From: Sulfurovum sp.
Lineage (GTDB): Bacteria > Campylobacterota > Campylobacteria > Campylobacterales > Sulfurovaceae
Reading direction: 5' to 3'
Assembly: GCA_015663065.1 (NCBI GenBank)
Contig: DQSX01000125.1
Coordinates: 1 to 30,306, forward strand
DNA: 30,306 nucleotides
Shown: one piece after another, positions 22,641-30,306 of the stretch
How positions within the stretch are numbered: position 1 is the first letter of the stretch
Layout: each line of letters opens with the position of its first letter
The notes under the pieces: generated by a model
Database searches by the model: none
What the model was told of the DNA's origin: nothing
What the model saw: the letters and a program-made list of their open reading frames with translations, nothing else
Program-made: the position numbers and the translations under genes

Positions 22641-23576
22641 TTGGATTTTGTTATTTTTGTCATTGCCATGGGTGTCCTTATCTGGGGTGCAGATGTGATC
22701 ATCGATCAGAGTGAGCGTATTGCGCTGAAGTTCAAGATACCTGAGTTTATCATAGGGGCCACGTTGATCGCTTTGGGTACTTCACTGCCTGAAATGGCGG
22801 CATCGATTGCTGCGAGCTATAACGGTAAAGCAGATATAGCCATCTCCAACGTCATCGGTTCCAATATTTTAAATATCACACTGGTACTTGCAACAGTCTT
22901 TCTCATCTCTACCAAAATAAACCCTGCCAGAGATTTCTTCGCCAAGGACAGTACATGGGCACTGGTACCTGTACTGGTCTTTATATTGATGATCTTTGAT
23001 GGTACTATATCGAGATTTGATGCATCACTGCTGCTTCTTTTAATGGGTGCCTACCTTCTTTTCCTGCTTCAGGATGCCAAGAACATCCCAAATCTGGAAG
23101 ATATTGAAGAGATAGACGAAAGTACCTTTTCCTGGACCAAAGTAGCACCTCTACTCATACTCGGCTTTGTACTTGTCATTATAGGGGCTCACTTCACTGT
23201 GGAGAGTGCTTCGGAGATTGCAAGAGACTTTGGTATCTCTGAATGGGTCATTGGTATTATAATGATCTCTTTGGGAACCTCTATGCCTGAACTGGTAGTG
23301 AGTATTGCTGCTGCCACCAAAGGCAAAGTCGATATGGCCATTGGTAACATCATAGGCTCAAATATGGCCAATACAACTGTCGTACTGGGTGCTGCAGCAA
23401 TGGTACATCCTATGCCTATTGACGCACCTGCCTATATGTTCGACATTGCTACGATGATCATTGCAACACTATTACTGGTATTTCTTACAGCCAATAAACT
23501 CTATACCAAATCTGCGGGTATCTCTCTGATCATCATCTTGGGACTCTTCTTAAACAATACGCTGCAAAGCATGTAA
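22641..23576 (+). CDS. Ca2+/cation antiporter (CaCA family, YrbG type)
   Basis: A 311-residue membrane protein with about ten helices and the two inverted alpha repeats of the CaCA family: GATLIALGTSLPEMAASIAA in the first half and GIIMISLGTSMPELVVSIAA in the second. Each is followed by a GSNI/GSNM stretch (NVIGSNILNIT and NIIGSNMANTT). These repeats form the ion-binding site of Na+/Ca2+ exchangers. The acidic loop between the halves (DIEEIDES) is short. The start is TTG with GGAG seven bases upstream, and there is no alternative ATG nearby. It overlaps no other gene but starts one base after ybeY, so they are an operon. The ion pair (Na+ or H+ against Ca2+) cannot be told. Confidence 0.93.
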   Translation: MDFVIFVIAMGVLIWGADVIIDQSERIALKFKIPEFIIGATLIALGTSLPEMAASIAASYNGKADIAISNVIGSNILNITLVLATVFLISTKINPARDFFAKDSTWALVPVLVFILMIFDGTISRFDASLLLLLMGAYLLFLLQDAKNIPNLEDIEEIDESTFSWTKVAPLLILGFVLVIIGAHFTVESASEIARDFGISEWVIGIIMISLGTSMPELVVSIAAATKGKVDMAIGNIIGSNMANTTVVLGAAAMVHPMPIDAPAYMFDIATMIIATLLLVFLTANKLYTKSAGISLIIILGLFLNNTLQSM

Positions 23577-23605
23577 AAGTATTTTACTGCCTGAAAGAGC
23601 TGTTC

Positions 23606-25597
23606 TTAGAACAGATCCAGGTTATCTACCGGATTTACTTTTCTTCTGATTGCTTTGTTCTTCTTGACTGTTTCATCATCAATAATAATACTTGCATTTT
23701 CACTGCTGCTTTCATTTGCCTGGGCTGGCGTGTTGTCTTGTGTAGGTGCTACGGTATCATAGTTACCCACATTTTTGTTCACAACAATATCTTCTGGCTT
23801 GTTGTTAAAGTAGCCTTTTTTATACAGCCATTTATAGATCTCTGCGGCCAAAGGTGTAGAAGTACTACCCCCATGCCCTCCGTGTTCAACCAGAACAGTC
23901 ACAACAAATTGCGGGTCATCATAGGGTGCATAACTCGTAAACCAGGCGTGTGACCTGTGGAAATACTCAAGTTGCGACTCTTTCAATCTTTTGACCGTAC
24001 TTTGCGGGATCGACGTCACCTGAGACGTTCCTGTTTTTCCGGCAACGACTATAGGGAGGTCATGCATAACACGATACCCTGTTCCACCTGGCGTATTACA
24101 GACATCATACATACCTTTTCTCACCTCAAATATATAATTGTCAAACTTAATAGGTTTGATCTCATGTTTACTCAGGTTTCCGTCTATGATCTTTGCTATT
24201 TTCGGCGTGACCAGATTTCCTGTTGCCATCAATGCAGTATAGCGTGAGACCTGTAAAGGGGTTACCAGGTCATAGCCCTGTCCAATAGCGGCAATAACCG
24301 TCTCTCCAAGATACCAGGGCTGCTTGAATCGTTTCATCTTCCACTGTTTATCCGGTATGACACCGGCATACTCTCTTGGCATATCTACACCGGTCTTTAC
24401 ACCCAATCCAAACTCTTTAAGGTGTTTTGCCATAGCATCTATACCCACGTTAAGACTCTTCTTGTAGAAAAAAACGTCACAAGACTGCATGATCGCTTTT
24501 CGCAGAGGTACTTTGCCGTGTCCTGAGTGTTTCCAGCATCGGAATTTGTGGGAACTTTTTCCTATGGTAATGTAGCCGCTACAGTGCTCTGCTTTCCCTA
24601 AAATACCCGGTTTGGCTTTCTCAAATGCCAGAGCCATACCCATTTTGATCCCTGAACCCGGAGGGTAGGTACCATGGATTATCTTATTGGTAAAAGGGTG
24701 ATTGAGATCTTCCTGAAGTGCTTTCCAGTCTTTTGAAGAGATCCCTCCCACAAAAAGATTCGGATCATAAGAGGGGTAGGAGACTGCTGCGAGTACCTCA
24801 CCGTTGGTTCTCATAACGATGGCAACACCTGCGGCTTTCTTAAAATAGTCATATATCAGCTGCTGCAGTTCAATATTGATATTGAGCGTTATGTTCTTGT
24901 TGTCTTTTGGCGCAACATACTCAAGCTGATCTACTGCTTTATTGGTCGCGGTTACTCTGTTAACGGTATACCCGAGATCTCCCTGAAGTACCGAGTTATA
25001 GTACCTCTCCAGACCACTTTTACCCACTTTTCCGACAATATCTACCGTTTTATCTTTTTCATTCTCTTTTGCATTTGATCTTCCCGTATAACCTACAATG
25101 TGTGCAGCATATTTACCATAAGGGTAATAACGTTTTGTCTCCGCTTCGATCTTGACTTCATGGTGAATACTGAGTTTTGGATATGCTGCCATCATATCGG
25201 CATAAGGGATGAAGTTCACCACTTTGATGTATTTGTGATTATAGGCAGAACTCTCTTTTTTATAGACTTTCATCATGATCGTTTTGTTGAGATCGGGAAA
25301 GGTCTCCACCAGCGCATCTGCGATCTTTTCAAGTTTTGTCTGATTGCCGTCTTTTTTTGGTGTATATCTTAGGTGCGGTACAATGGAGATGGAAAAACCT
25401 ATCTGATTCATAGCCAGAAGGTTCCCGCTGCTGTCTGTGATCTCTCCCCTTACAGGTTTAAGATATTCTGTTTTTTCTACATTGTCTTTTGCCAATTTTT
25501 CATAATAGAAGTTAGACTTTATACTCACATGATAAAGCCTTGCGATCATTAAGCCCCAGATAACTATAAATATGAATATCGAAATTTTATATCTCAT
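23606..25597 (-). CDS. mrdA: penicillin-binding protein 2 (elongasome transpeptidase)
   Basis: PBP2 cross-links peptidoglycan during side-wall growth, with RodA and MreC/MreD. It has 663 residues. One membrane helix is near the N-terminus (about 4-22), and the dimerisation domain follows (PVRGEITDSSGNLLA). The transpeptidase motifs are SGIK near 315 (after YPPG), SCD near 372 and KTGTSQ near 520. The C-terminal tail is charged and low in complexity (about 620-663). Its ATG overlaps the stop of the mreD-like gene by 4 bases. A small hairpin at 23600-23614 contains its stop codon. Confidence 0.96.
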   Translation of the reverse strand: MRYKISIFIFIVIWGLMIARLYHVSIKSNFYYEKLAKDNVEKTEYLKPVRGEITDSSGNLLAMNQIGFSISIVPHLRYTPKKDGNQTKLEKIADALVETFPDLNKTIMMKVYKKESSAYNHKYIKVVNFIPYADMMAAYPKLSIHHEVKIEAETKRYYPYGKYAAHIVGYTGRSNAKENEKDKTVDIVGKVGKSGLERYYNSVLQGDLGYTVNRVTATNKAVDQLEYVAPKDNKNITLNINIELQQLIYDYFKKAAGVAIVMRTNGEVLAAVSYPSYDPNLFVGGISSKDWKALQEDLNHPFTNKIIHGTYPPGSGIKMGMALAFEKAKPGILGKAEHCSGYITIGKSSHKFRCWKHSGHGKVPLRKAIMQSCDVFFYKKSLNVGIDAMAKHLKEFGLGVKTGVDMPREYAGVIPDKQWKMKRFKQPWYLGETVIAAIGQGYDLVTPLQVSRYTALMATGNLVTPKIAKIIDGNLSKHEIKPIKFDNYIFEVRKGMYDVCNTPGGTGYRVMHDLPIVVAGKTGTSQVTSIPQSTVKRLKESQLEYFHRSHAWFTSYAPYDDPQFVVTVLVEHGGHGGSTSTPLAAEIYKWLYKKGYFNNKPEDIVVNKNVGNYDTVAPTQDNTPAQANESSSENASIIIDDETVKKNKAIRRKVNPVDNLDLF

Positions 25598-26049
25598 ACC
25601 AACACCACCACTAAAATGTCAACTACCAGAGAATACATAAGAATATTGTCAAGCACAATACTGTTTGTCTGGAAAATAAAATCATAAAAGAGCAAAACAC
25701 CCAAATAGATAAGATCAATAAGTATTACAGACAATACCGGTCTGCAAAAAGTACATTTTCTAAAATAATTCAAATGATGATAAAAGGCAGCATAGACAAA
25801 AAGTGTCGTGATGAGTATAAGAAAGAAAGGCAAAGCAAGATTTGCCTCAAGATTGATAAAATAGATAAGTGCTACCAACACATAGCTGTATCTGTCTGTA
25901 TCCAGTCCCCGCATAAAGAGGTATCCCATGACTCCTATAAGAAGAGGAAGGAATACATAGATCGAGATCAACATCGGATAAAATGCAATAAAGACAAAGA
26001 GCAGTACCCATACAAGAGGTTTGTGTATTAACTTAAGAAAACTGTTCAT
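25594..26049 (-). CDS. MreD-like integral membrane protein
   Basis: A 151-residue hydrophobic protein with about five helices and small basic loops. I do not see a diagnostic motif, but its length, hydrophobicity and place directly before mrdA (4-base overlap) fit the MreD component of the elongasome; C. jejuni has a similar membrane protein in the same slot as I recall. A cysteine pair (RKCTFCRP, about 97-104) is present in a loop, which is unusual for MreD and might bind a metal. The ATG follows the previous stop directly (TAG ATG). Identity by position, so only moderate confidence. Confidence 0.65.
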   Translation of the reverse strand: MNSFLKLIHKPLVWVLLFVFIAFYPMLISIYVFLPLLIGVMGYLFMRGLDTDRYSYVLVALIYFINLEANLALPFFLILITTLFVYAAFYHHLNYFRKCTFCRPVLSVILIDLIYLGVLLFYDFIFQTNSIVLDNILMYSLVVDILVVVLV

Positions 26050-26526
26050 CTATACCTTACCTTGACGCAATTTATATACCAATGCTGTCTCATTGCACAC
26101 AGGGAAATGAATACATTTGATGCAGTCAGCCCAGATCTTATGCTCAGGGATGACCTCTTTGTCGATCTCTTTGAATCCCAATTTGTGAAAGAAAAGCGGC
26201 AGATAGGTCAGTACCAGTACATCTTCTTCCACACCCAGTTCTTTTGCTTCTTTAAGTGTAAATTCAACCATTCTTTTACCCACCTGCTGACCACGGTACT
26301 TTTCATCAACAATAAGAGATCTGATCTCTGCGAGTCTTTGTGAGTGGACATGCAATGCTGTATAGCCTATAAGGAGACTATCCTCTTTAGCAAGCACATA
26401 CGAACGTATATTGGTTGCCACCTCATCTTCACTTCTGTTTAAAATGACCCCCTCTTTTACTTCTGAGAGTACAAGTGCCTGCATGGCAGGAATATCACTT
26501 AATTTTGCTTTTACCAATTCTATCAC
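26050..26526 (-). CDS. GNAT acetyltransferase, short N-acetylglutamate synthase-like
   Basis: A 158-residue GNAT protein. The acetyl-CoA loop is RGQQVGKRM (78-86), preceded by AEIRSLIVDEKYRG. The C-terminal stretch with LTYLPLFFHKLGFKEIDKE, then KIWADCIKC and FPVCNETALVY (C135, C138, C144) matches the short, kinase-free N-acetylglutamate synthases, which have a similar W-x-D-C-x-x-C ... C-[DN]-E pattern. It would make N-acetylglutamate for arginine synthesis. The start is GTG, overlapping the ysxC stop by 4 bases. The three cysteines could bind a metal. Arginine genes are not nearby, so the assignment is from sequence. Confidence 0.8.
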   Translation of the reverse strand: MIELVKAKLSDIPAMQALVLSEVKEGVILNRSEDEVATNIRSYVLAKEDSLLIGYTALHVHSQRLAEIRSLIVDEKYRGQQVGKRMVEFTLKEAKELGVEEDVLVLTYLPLFFHKLGFKEIDKEVIPEHKIWADCIKCIHFPVCNETALVYKLRQGKV

Positions 26527-27158
26527 TCTGCTGCCTTATCGTTCTCATTTGCCTTACTGATGGCAAAAATGGTTTCAAGTATTTCAACGTGTACTCTGTC
26601 ATGCCCGTTCTTTTTCAAGTTTGAAACTGTTATGGAACCGGGAAACTCTCTTTTAAGTTTTGCACGCTCTTTCTGGTTCAACTTGTCTATTTTTGTAAAC
26701 ACTGTCAGGTATTTTTGGTCCGGACGTATAAATTCAGCTATATAGCTTTCCACATCATCATCTATCTTGGCATGGGGATGACGGGCATCACGCAGATGTA
26801 TGAAAAGCCGTATAGAGACACGATGCTGGATGAACTCAACCAGGTTTTTCTGCCACACCTCTTTGAGCGACTTGGAGACTTTTGCATAGCCAAATCCCGG
26901 AAGGTCCACAAAACGTACAGGATAGCTCTCCTCATTATAGAGGTAACGTGTTTCAAAAAAATTTATCAGCTGTGTTTTACCCGGAGTAGCTGAAAATTTG
27001 GCCAGATTTTTTCTCTGTGTAAGTGAATTCAGCGTAGAACTCTTCCCCACATTGGATCGTCCAAGAAAGACCACTTCACTCATATCTTCAGGCAAAGAGT
27101 CTGCAATGCTTTGTGCTGACTTTATAAATTCAGCTTCTACTACACGAGGGGTACTCAC
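26523..27158 (-). CDS. ysxC: ribosome biogenesis GTPase YsxC/EngB
   Basis: YsxC (YihA, EngB) is an essential GTPase acting in 50S assembly; its loss disturbs cell division. It has 211 residues. G1 is GRSNVGKSS (33-41), G3 is DLPGFGYAKVSK and G4 is TKIDKL. SATPGKTQLINFF (near 57-69) is the family's switch I stretch. The gene starts with GTG, overlapping the lptA stop by 4 bases, and overlaps the acetyltransferase start by 4, which shows tight translational coupling. Confidence 0.96.
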   Translation of the reverse strand: MSTPRVVEAEFIKSAQSIADSLPEDMSEVVFLGRSNVGKSSTLNSLTQRKNLAKFSATPGKTQLINFFETRYLYNEESYPVRFVDLPGFGYAKVSKSLKEVWQKNLVEFIQHRVSIRLFIHLRDARHPHAKIDDDVESYIAEFIRPDQKYLTVFTKIDKLNQKERAKLKREFPGSITVSNLKKNGHDRVHVEILETIFAISKANENDKAAE

Positions 27159-27622
27159 TTCTTTTTTCCCTTTGTATCAAATATAAACTTCACAGGCTTC
27201 TTTTTGCTTCCTTTGACATTGGCATTGCCCGTGATCGTATCAAGCACGATCTCATCACCGGCAACATGTCTTTTATTGACAGTGTCATCTACTATCGCTT
27301 TTCCTGTCAGAACATATTTTGCTTCCACAGGAAAGTAAGTCACTTTATCTGCCGAACCTTCATAAAAACTTTTTTCCTGGTCAATTTCAAATGTCACTTT
27401 GCCAATGGCTTCATATTTTTTTGTTTCATTGTTTTCATCAAAATAGACAATGATCTCATCTCCGTGTATCCAGCTTTTACCCTGTACAGCTTTTGCATTA
27501 CCAATAAAATGAATCTCTTTTTTAAGGTCTTCAGCGGTCATGGAAGTCGAAGTAACATTTACTTTTTCGGCAAAAAGCGTTGTTGAGAAACATACCAATA
27601 CCATTACTTTAAAAAATTTCAA
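27155..27622 (-). CDS. lptA: lipopolysaccharide transport periplasmic protein LptA
   Basis: LptA is the periplasmic bridge that carries lipopolysaccharide from the inner-membrane LptBFGC complex to LptD. It has 155 residues with a signal peptide (MKFFKVMVLVCFSTTLFA). The OstA-like beta-jellyroll repeats are visible (EKVNVTSTSMTAEDLKKEI, GNAKAVQGKSWIHGDEIIVY, VTYFPVEAKYVLTGKAIVDD, RHVAGDEIVLDT). The C-terminus is lysine-rich. The start is TTG with AAAGG six bases upstream. It lies 30 bases after lptC and overlaps ysxC by 4 bases. Confidence 0.9.
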   Translation of the reverse strand: MKFFKVMVLVCFSTTLFAEKVNVTSTSMTAEDLKKEIHFIGNAKAVQGKSWIHGDEIIVYFDENNETKKYEAIGKVTFEIDQEKSFYEGSADKVTYFPVEAKYVLTGKAIVDDTVNKRHVAGDEIVLDTITGNANVKGSKKKPVKFIFDTKGKKK

Positions 27623-27652
27623 GCCAAGCCTTTCGTTAAAAATATTATTATA

Positions 27653-28165
27653 TCATTTTTCCTTGGTATAAACGACAGCATCTACATTGGTAGCGTATGC
27701 TCTTTTCTCTTTTGCCCAGTAGCGCAGTGTATCTCCATACATGACATTTTCACCCATGTATGCTTTAAAGGGAGCTGTCACATCGAGTATCTCTCTCTTT
27801 TTATCATACACGGCATGTTCCGTATAGTAGTCAGAACCCTCTTTCTGATTAAAGACAACATCATGGTCCAGGTAGATCTTATCTGCCTTATAGATGGCTA
27901 CATTGGAACGCAGGAGCTTAATGCTGTCGTTATGGTATTTAAAGTTCTGTACGGTCAATATACCTTTATCACGTACACCGTGAGTCCCATAGGAAACACC
28001 TATGATCTTGTTCGTATCTACTTCCCTGAATGTTGTGTCAGTGAATTCAAGTTCCTTGGTCGGAATATTTTTAACGGCATGACTGTTCGTTATCTTTACA
28101 GTTAAAGCGACAGACATGATGACTGCCACCAATAGCATCAGAATGATCTCTAATTTTAAGCCCAT
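27653..28165 (-). CDS. lptC: lipopolysaccharide export protein LptC
   Basis: LptC is anchored in the inner membrane and passes lipopolysaccharide from the transporter to LptA. It has 170 residues. A single N-terminal helix (KLEIILMLLVAVIMSVALTV) is followed by a beta-rich periplasmic domain (RDKGILTVQNFKYHNDSIKL ... ILDVTAPFKAYMGENVMYGDTL), the LptC/OstA fold. Its start overlaps the end of kdsC by 10 bases. Sequence similarity in this family is low, so the call leans on the kdsC-lptC-lptA order, which is common in proteobacteria. Confidence 0.88.
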   Translation of the reverse strand: MGLKLEIILMLLVAVIMSVALTVKITNSHAVKNIPTKELEFTDTTFREVDTNKIIGVSYGTHGVRDKGILTVQNFKYHNDSIKLLRSNVAIYKADKIYLDHDVVFNQKEGSDYYTEHAVYDKKREILDVTAPFKAYMGENVMYGDTLRYWAKEKRAYATNVDAVVYTKEK

Positions 28166-28653
28166 AATCCCAGATACTTCTCTTCAAGTCCCTCATCATT
28201 TATGAGGTACTCTATCATTTCGCGTACAGCACCGTCACCGCCTTTTTTTGTCAGGATCACTGTGGCGATCTTGTCAACATAGGCAGAGGCATCTCTTGGC
28301 ACGAAAGAGACCTTTGCAGCTTTTAACATACTCAGGTCATTGAGGTCATCCCCAATGGCAGCGACATTGTCCATAGTGAGGTCAAGTTTCTCTAAAAGTG
28401 TTTCCAGAACCTCTTTTTTATTGTCTATGCCCTGATAAAAATGTTCAATACGCAACTCTTTGGCACGTCGCGCCACAATGGCAGAAGACCTTCCGGTGAT
28501 GATGGCAACCTGCTTACCCAGTTTCCTCCAGCTTGCGATCGCCAAGCCGTCTTTGACATTGAAGGATTTTATCTCATCTCCGTTCTCAGAGTAGGTAATG
28601 CGGGAGTCTGTCATGGTCCCGTCTACATCCAGTACGATCAGTTCAATACTCAC
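28156..28653 (-). CDS. kdsC: 3-deoxy-D-manno-octulosonate 8-phosphate phosphatase
   Basis: KdsC removes the phosphate from Kdo-8-phosphate in the synthesis of the lipopolysaccharide inner core. It is a HAD phosphatase of 165 residues without a cap domain, typical for KdsC. The nucleophile region is LDVDGTMTD (D9, D11), motif II is IITGRSS, and motif IV is GDDLNDLSML. The start is GTG overlapping the hisB stop by 4 bases. It overlaps lptC by 10 bases. Confidence 0.95.
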   Translation of the reverse strand: MSIELIVLDVDGTMTDSRITYSENGDEIKSFNVKDGLAIASWRKLGKQVAIITGRSSAIVARRAKELRIEHFYQGIDNKKEVLETLLEKLDLTMDNVAAIGDDLNDLSMLKAAKVSFVPRDASAYVDKIATVILTKKGGDGAVREMIEYLINDEGLEEKYLGLWA

Positions 28654-29222
28654 AGGACACCTTTTGTACTTGGAATACCGGCATTTTCATTGATGCTGAC
28701 TGCCCGTCGCAAAGCCACTGCGAGAGCTTTGAAAGCACCTTCTATGATGTGATGCTTGTTCTTCCCTCGGTTGTAAATGAGGTGCAGTGTCAAAGGAAGA
28801 TTAAAAGCAAAAGCCCTGAAGAACTCCTCTACCAACTCCACATCAAAATCACCCACTTTTCCCCCTATAGGCAGTTCAAAAACAAGAAAACCGCGATTGG
28901 AAATGTCCATATCACAGGTGATGCTGGCTTCATCCATGACCACAGTGGCATTACCGAAACGTTCAATACTCTGCACCGGATAGATCGCTTTATGCAGCGC
29001 CTGTCCAATAGCGATACCGACATCTTCTACTGAGTGGTGGTCATCGATATGTGTATCACCTGTACAGCTTACTTCAAGGTCAATATGTGCATGTTTGGTA
29101 AACGCTTCAAGCATATGGTCGAAAAAACCTACACCGGTGTCTATGTTGGCGATCCCTTTACCGTAAAGGTTTAGCTTTACAGCAATCTGCGTCTCTTTTG
29201 TCTCTCTTCTTACTTCTATCAT
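28650..29222 (-). CDS. hisB: imidazoleglycerol-phosphate dehydratase
   Basis: HisB (IGPD) converts imidazole glycerol phosphate to imidazole acetol phosphate in histidine synthesis. From the ATG at 29222 it has 190 residues, the size of a stand-alone IGPD without a phosphatase domain. The manganese-binding signature stretches are FFDHMLEAFTKHA (33-45), DDHHSVEDVGI (60-70) and NKHHIIEGAFKALA near 160. The frame is open upstream but overlaps rlpA; AGGA six bases before this ATG decides the start. No other his gene is present. It is embedded in an envelope-biogenesis operon. Confidence 0.96.
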   Translation of the reverse strand: MIEVRRETKETQIAVKLNLYGKGIANIDTGVGFFDHMLEAFTKHAHIDLEVSCTGDTHIDDHHSVEDVGIAIGQALHKAIYPVQSIERFGNATVVMDEASITCDMDISNRGFLVFELPIGGKVGDFDVELVEEFFRAFAFNLPLTLHLIYNRGKNKHHIIEGAFKALAVALRRAVSINENAGIPSTKGVL

Positions 29223-29238
29223 ACTGTATCCTAAATAA

Positions 29239-30030
29239 TTAATTTCTAACGATGAATGCGCCTTCCAGGCTGTTGCACTCTTTAAAGTCTCGTGCTTCCT
29301 CTTCTGAGCCAAAGCCCATCAGCCAGACACGGTACAATGGGTCTCCACTCCCGTCAACATCTGCAAATTTCTTGACCACAGGTCTGTATTTGTCATATCT
29401 TCCGGCAAACATTTTTCTGGTGACCTCAGCACCTTCACGACGTTTGAACGCTCCGACCTGCACACCGAAGTTGCTTAACCTCACACGTGTTTCGGTTTTA
29501 TGCTCTTTACTCTTGGCAATGGTGGCTGCAGACTGTACTTTACCTGCAAATCCAACGACCTGAATGGTCACTTTGGCGATTCCCATTCTATCCAGTCCTA
29601 TCTCTTTACCTGCTTTGTAAGAACAGTCAATGATCCGACCTCTCACAAAAGGACCCCTGTCATTGATACGCACAATGGTACTTTTACCGTTTTGCAAGTT
29701 TTTAACTTTTACCATGGTATCCATTGGCCAGGTTTTATGTGCAGCGGTTCGTGCATGCATGTTGTAACGTTCGCCATTTGAAGTCTGTTTTCCATGGAAG
29801 TTTGGACCATACCAGCTCGAGACACCTTTCATTACCTGCCCCACTTTTACATAGGTAGGATTGTATTTTTTACCACGTACCGTATAGCATCGCATGGTAG
29901 ATTTGTGTCTTGCTTTGGAAGTATATTTTGTTTTGTAGGGTTTGTGTGCTTTTTTTGAAGCACATCCTGAAAAGAATGCCGTAAATGAAGCCAAAGAAAT
30001 AATAATCATAAATGAAAGAAGTCGCTTCAT
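29239..30030 (-). CDS. rlpA: RlpA-family septal lytic transglycosylase lipoprotein
   Basis: RlpA cleaves or binds denuded glycan strands at the division septum. It has 263 residues. A lipoprotein signal (MKRLLSFMIIISLASFTAF, then FSGC) is followed by a double-psi beta barrel (GVSSWYGPNFHGKQTSNGE ... TWPMDTMVKVKNLQNG ... VRINDRGPFVRGRIIDCS), with the catalytic-type D and H positions retained. A C-terminal SPOR domain (FGVQVGAFKRREGAEVTRK to the end, LEGAFIVR) binds denuded glycan. Two ATGs are adjacent (30033, 30030); I use the second. hisB follows after 16 bases. It sits after an MltD-like gene, as in H. pylori as I recall. Confidence 0.94.
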   Translation of the reverse strand: MKRLLSFMIIISLASFTAFFSGCASKKAHKPYKTKYTSKARHKSTMRCYTVRGKKYNPTYVKVGQVMKGVSSWYGPNFHGKQTSNGERYNMHARTAAHKTWPMDTMVKVKNLQNGKSTIVRINDRGPFVRGRIIDCSYKAGKEIGLDRMGIAKVTIQVVGFAGKVQSAATIAKSKEHKTETRVRLSNFGVQVGAFKRREGAEVTRKMFAGRYDKYRPVVKKFADVDGSGDPLYRVWLMGFGSEEEARDFKECNSLEGAFIVRN

Positions 30031-30101
30031 CATACCCCAATTGTAAACTTTGATTTAGGTAGATATTATCTCTTTTTTTGACTTTAAAACTGCTTGAGAC
30101 A

Positions 30102-30306
30102 TCATTCTGACAACATCTTCTCAAACAATTCCTGACTGACAGGTATGAGCAAAAGTTTCTCCAGTGTAAGAGCATCACTTTTCAGTCTGTTCGCCTCTTT
30201 GATCTCTTCTCTGTCTGTCTGGTATTTGATAGCCAGTATTTCCAGTGTGTCTCCAAGCTGTACTGTGTGTGAAATCAAATGCGGTTTTACCACGCTTCTC
30301 TTTTTC
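30102..30306 (-). CDS. LysM-domain protein, C-terminal part (probable MltD-type lytic transglycosylase)
   Basis: The frame is open to the right edge, so only the last 67 residues are seen. They contain a LysM glycan-binding repeat (SHTVQLGDTLEILAIKYQ, then REEIKEANRLKSDALTLEKLLLIP), then a short C-terminal tail. Lytic transglycosylases of the MltD type end in LysM repeats and lie before rlpA in Campylobacterota as I recall, so this is the likely identity. It could also be another LysM protein; the catalytic domain lies outside the window. Confidence 0.7.
   Translation of the reverse strand, partial: KKRSVVKPHLISHTVQLGDTLEILAIKYQTDREEIKEANRLKSDALTLEKLLLIPVSQELFEKMLSE

Noticed and set aside
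23600..23614. hairpin CTGTTC-TTA-GAACAG at the mrdA stop as a terminator
   Set aside because: The stem is only six pairs and no T run follows on either strand; left out as a feature.
29870..30178. 102-codon minus-strand frame spanning the rlpA start and the LysM gene end
   Set aside because: It overlaps two better-supported genes in another frame and has the composition of a shadow.
1..30306. CRISPR arrays, tRNA or rRNA genes, insertion sequences, toxin-antitoxin pairs, prophage genes
   Set aside because: I looked for spaced repeats, cloverleaf-like stretches and transposase or integrase motifs on both strands and saw none.

Overview
The window is an ordinary-looking, gene-dense core stretch of a Campylobacterota (epsilonproteobacterial) chromosome, most like a Sulfurovum/Sulfurimonas-type marine chemolithotroph. 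The call rests on protein style, on moderate to low GC by eye, and on gene orders I recall from Campylobacter jejuni and Helicobacter (dus - membrane protein - dksA - rlmH; mltD - rlpA ... kdsC - lptC - lptA - ysxC - mreD-like - mrdA). I found no rRNA, tRNA, CRISPR array, insertion sequence, integrase or phage gene, and no gap over 300 bases without a gene.

Layout. 1-2296: polA (minus, cut by the left edge before its last catalytic motif). 2445-2792: a small two-helix membrane protein (plus). 2806-6399: uvrA behind a TauE/SafE permease (minus). 6455-6798: a broken small exported protein. 6863-7279: a four-helix CopD-like membrane protein with an FNR-like site upstream. 7345-10956: a minus-strand run of dusB, a LapA-like membrane protein, dksA, rlmH, a GIY-YIG protein and an unknown soluble protein. 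11127-14088: metG and a Mur-ligase-like protein without a P-loop (plus). 14096-15179: a zinc-ribbon methyltransferase followed by a small gene whose frame is broken at an A run (minus). 15262-16362: a Tat lipoprotein TRAP substrate-binding protein with no permease nearby. 16370-20484: AI-2E permease, DUF2130 coiled-coil/nuclease-like protein, RlmB-type methyltransferase and fabI (minus). 20564-21454: a stand-alone asparaginase N-domain and a small lipoprotein (plus). 21465-23576: queC (minus), then ybeY and a Ca2+/cation antiporter (plus). 23606-30306: one tightly overlapping minus-strand envelope operon, mltD(partial)-rlpA-hisB-kdsC-lptC-lptA-ysxC-acetyltransferase-mreD-like-mrdA.

How the genes work together. 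The right-hand operon joins peptidoglycan remodelling (MltD, RlpA, PBP2), lipopolysaccharide Kdo synthesis and transport (KdsC, LptC, LptA) and division-linked ribosome assembly (YsxC), with one histidine and one probable arginine enzyme inserted. The middle holds translation and RNA modification (MetRS, DusB, RlmH, RlmB, YbeY, QueC) and stringent-response control (DksA). The left end holds DNA repair (Pol I, UvrA).

Nothing here is clearly a new multi-gene system. The best leads are two small genes that each read through only with a -1 shift at an A run, a 13-bp perfect inverted repeat that forms mirror-image promoters between fabI and the asparaginase-like gene, and the P-loop-less Mur-ligase-like protein after metG.
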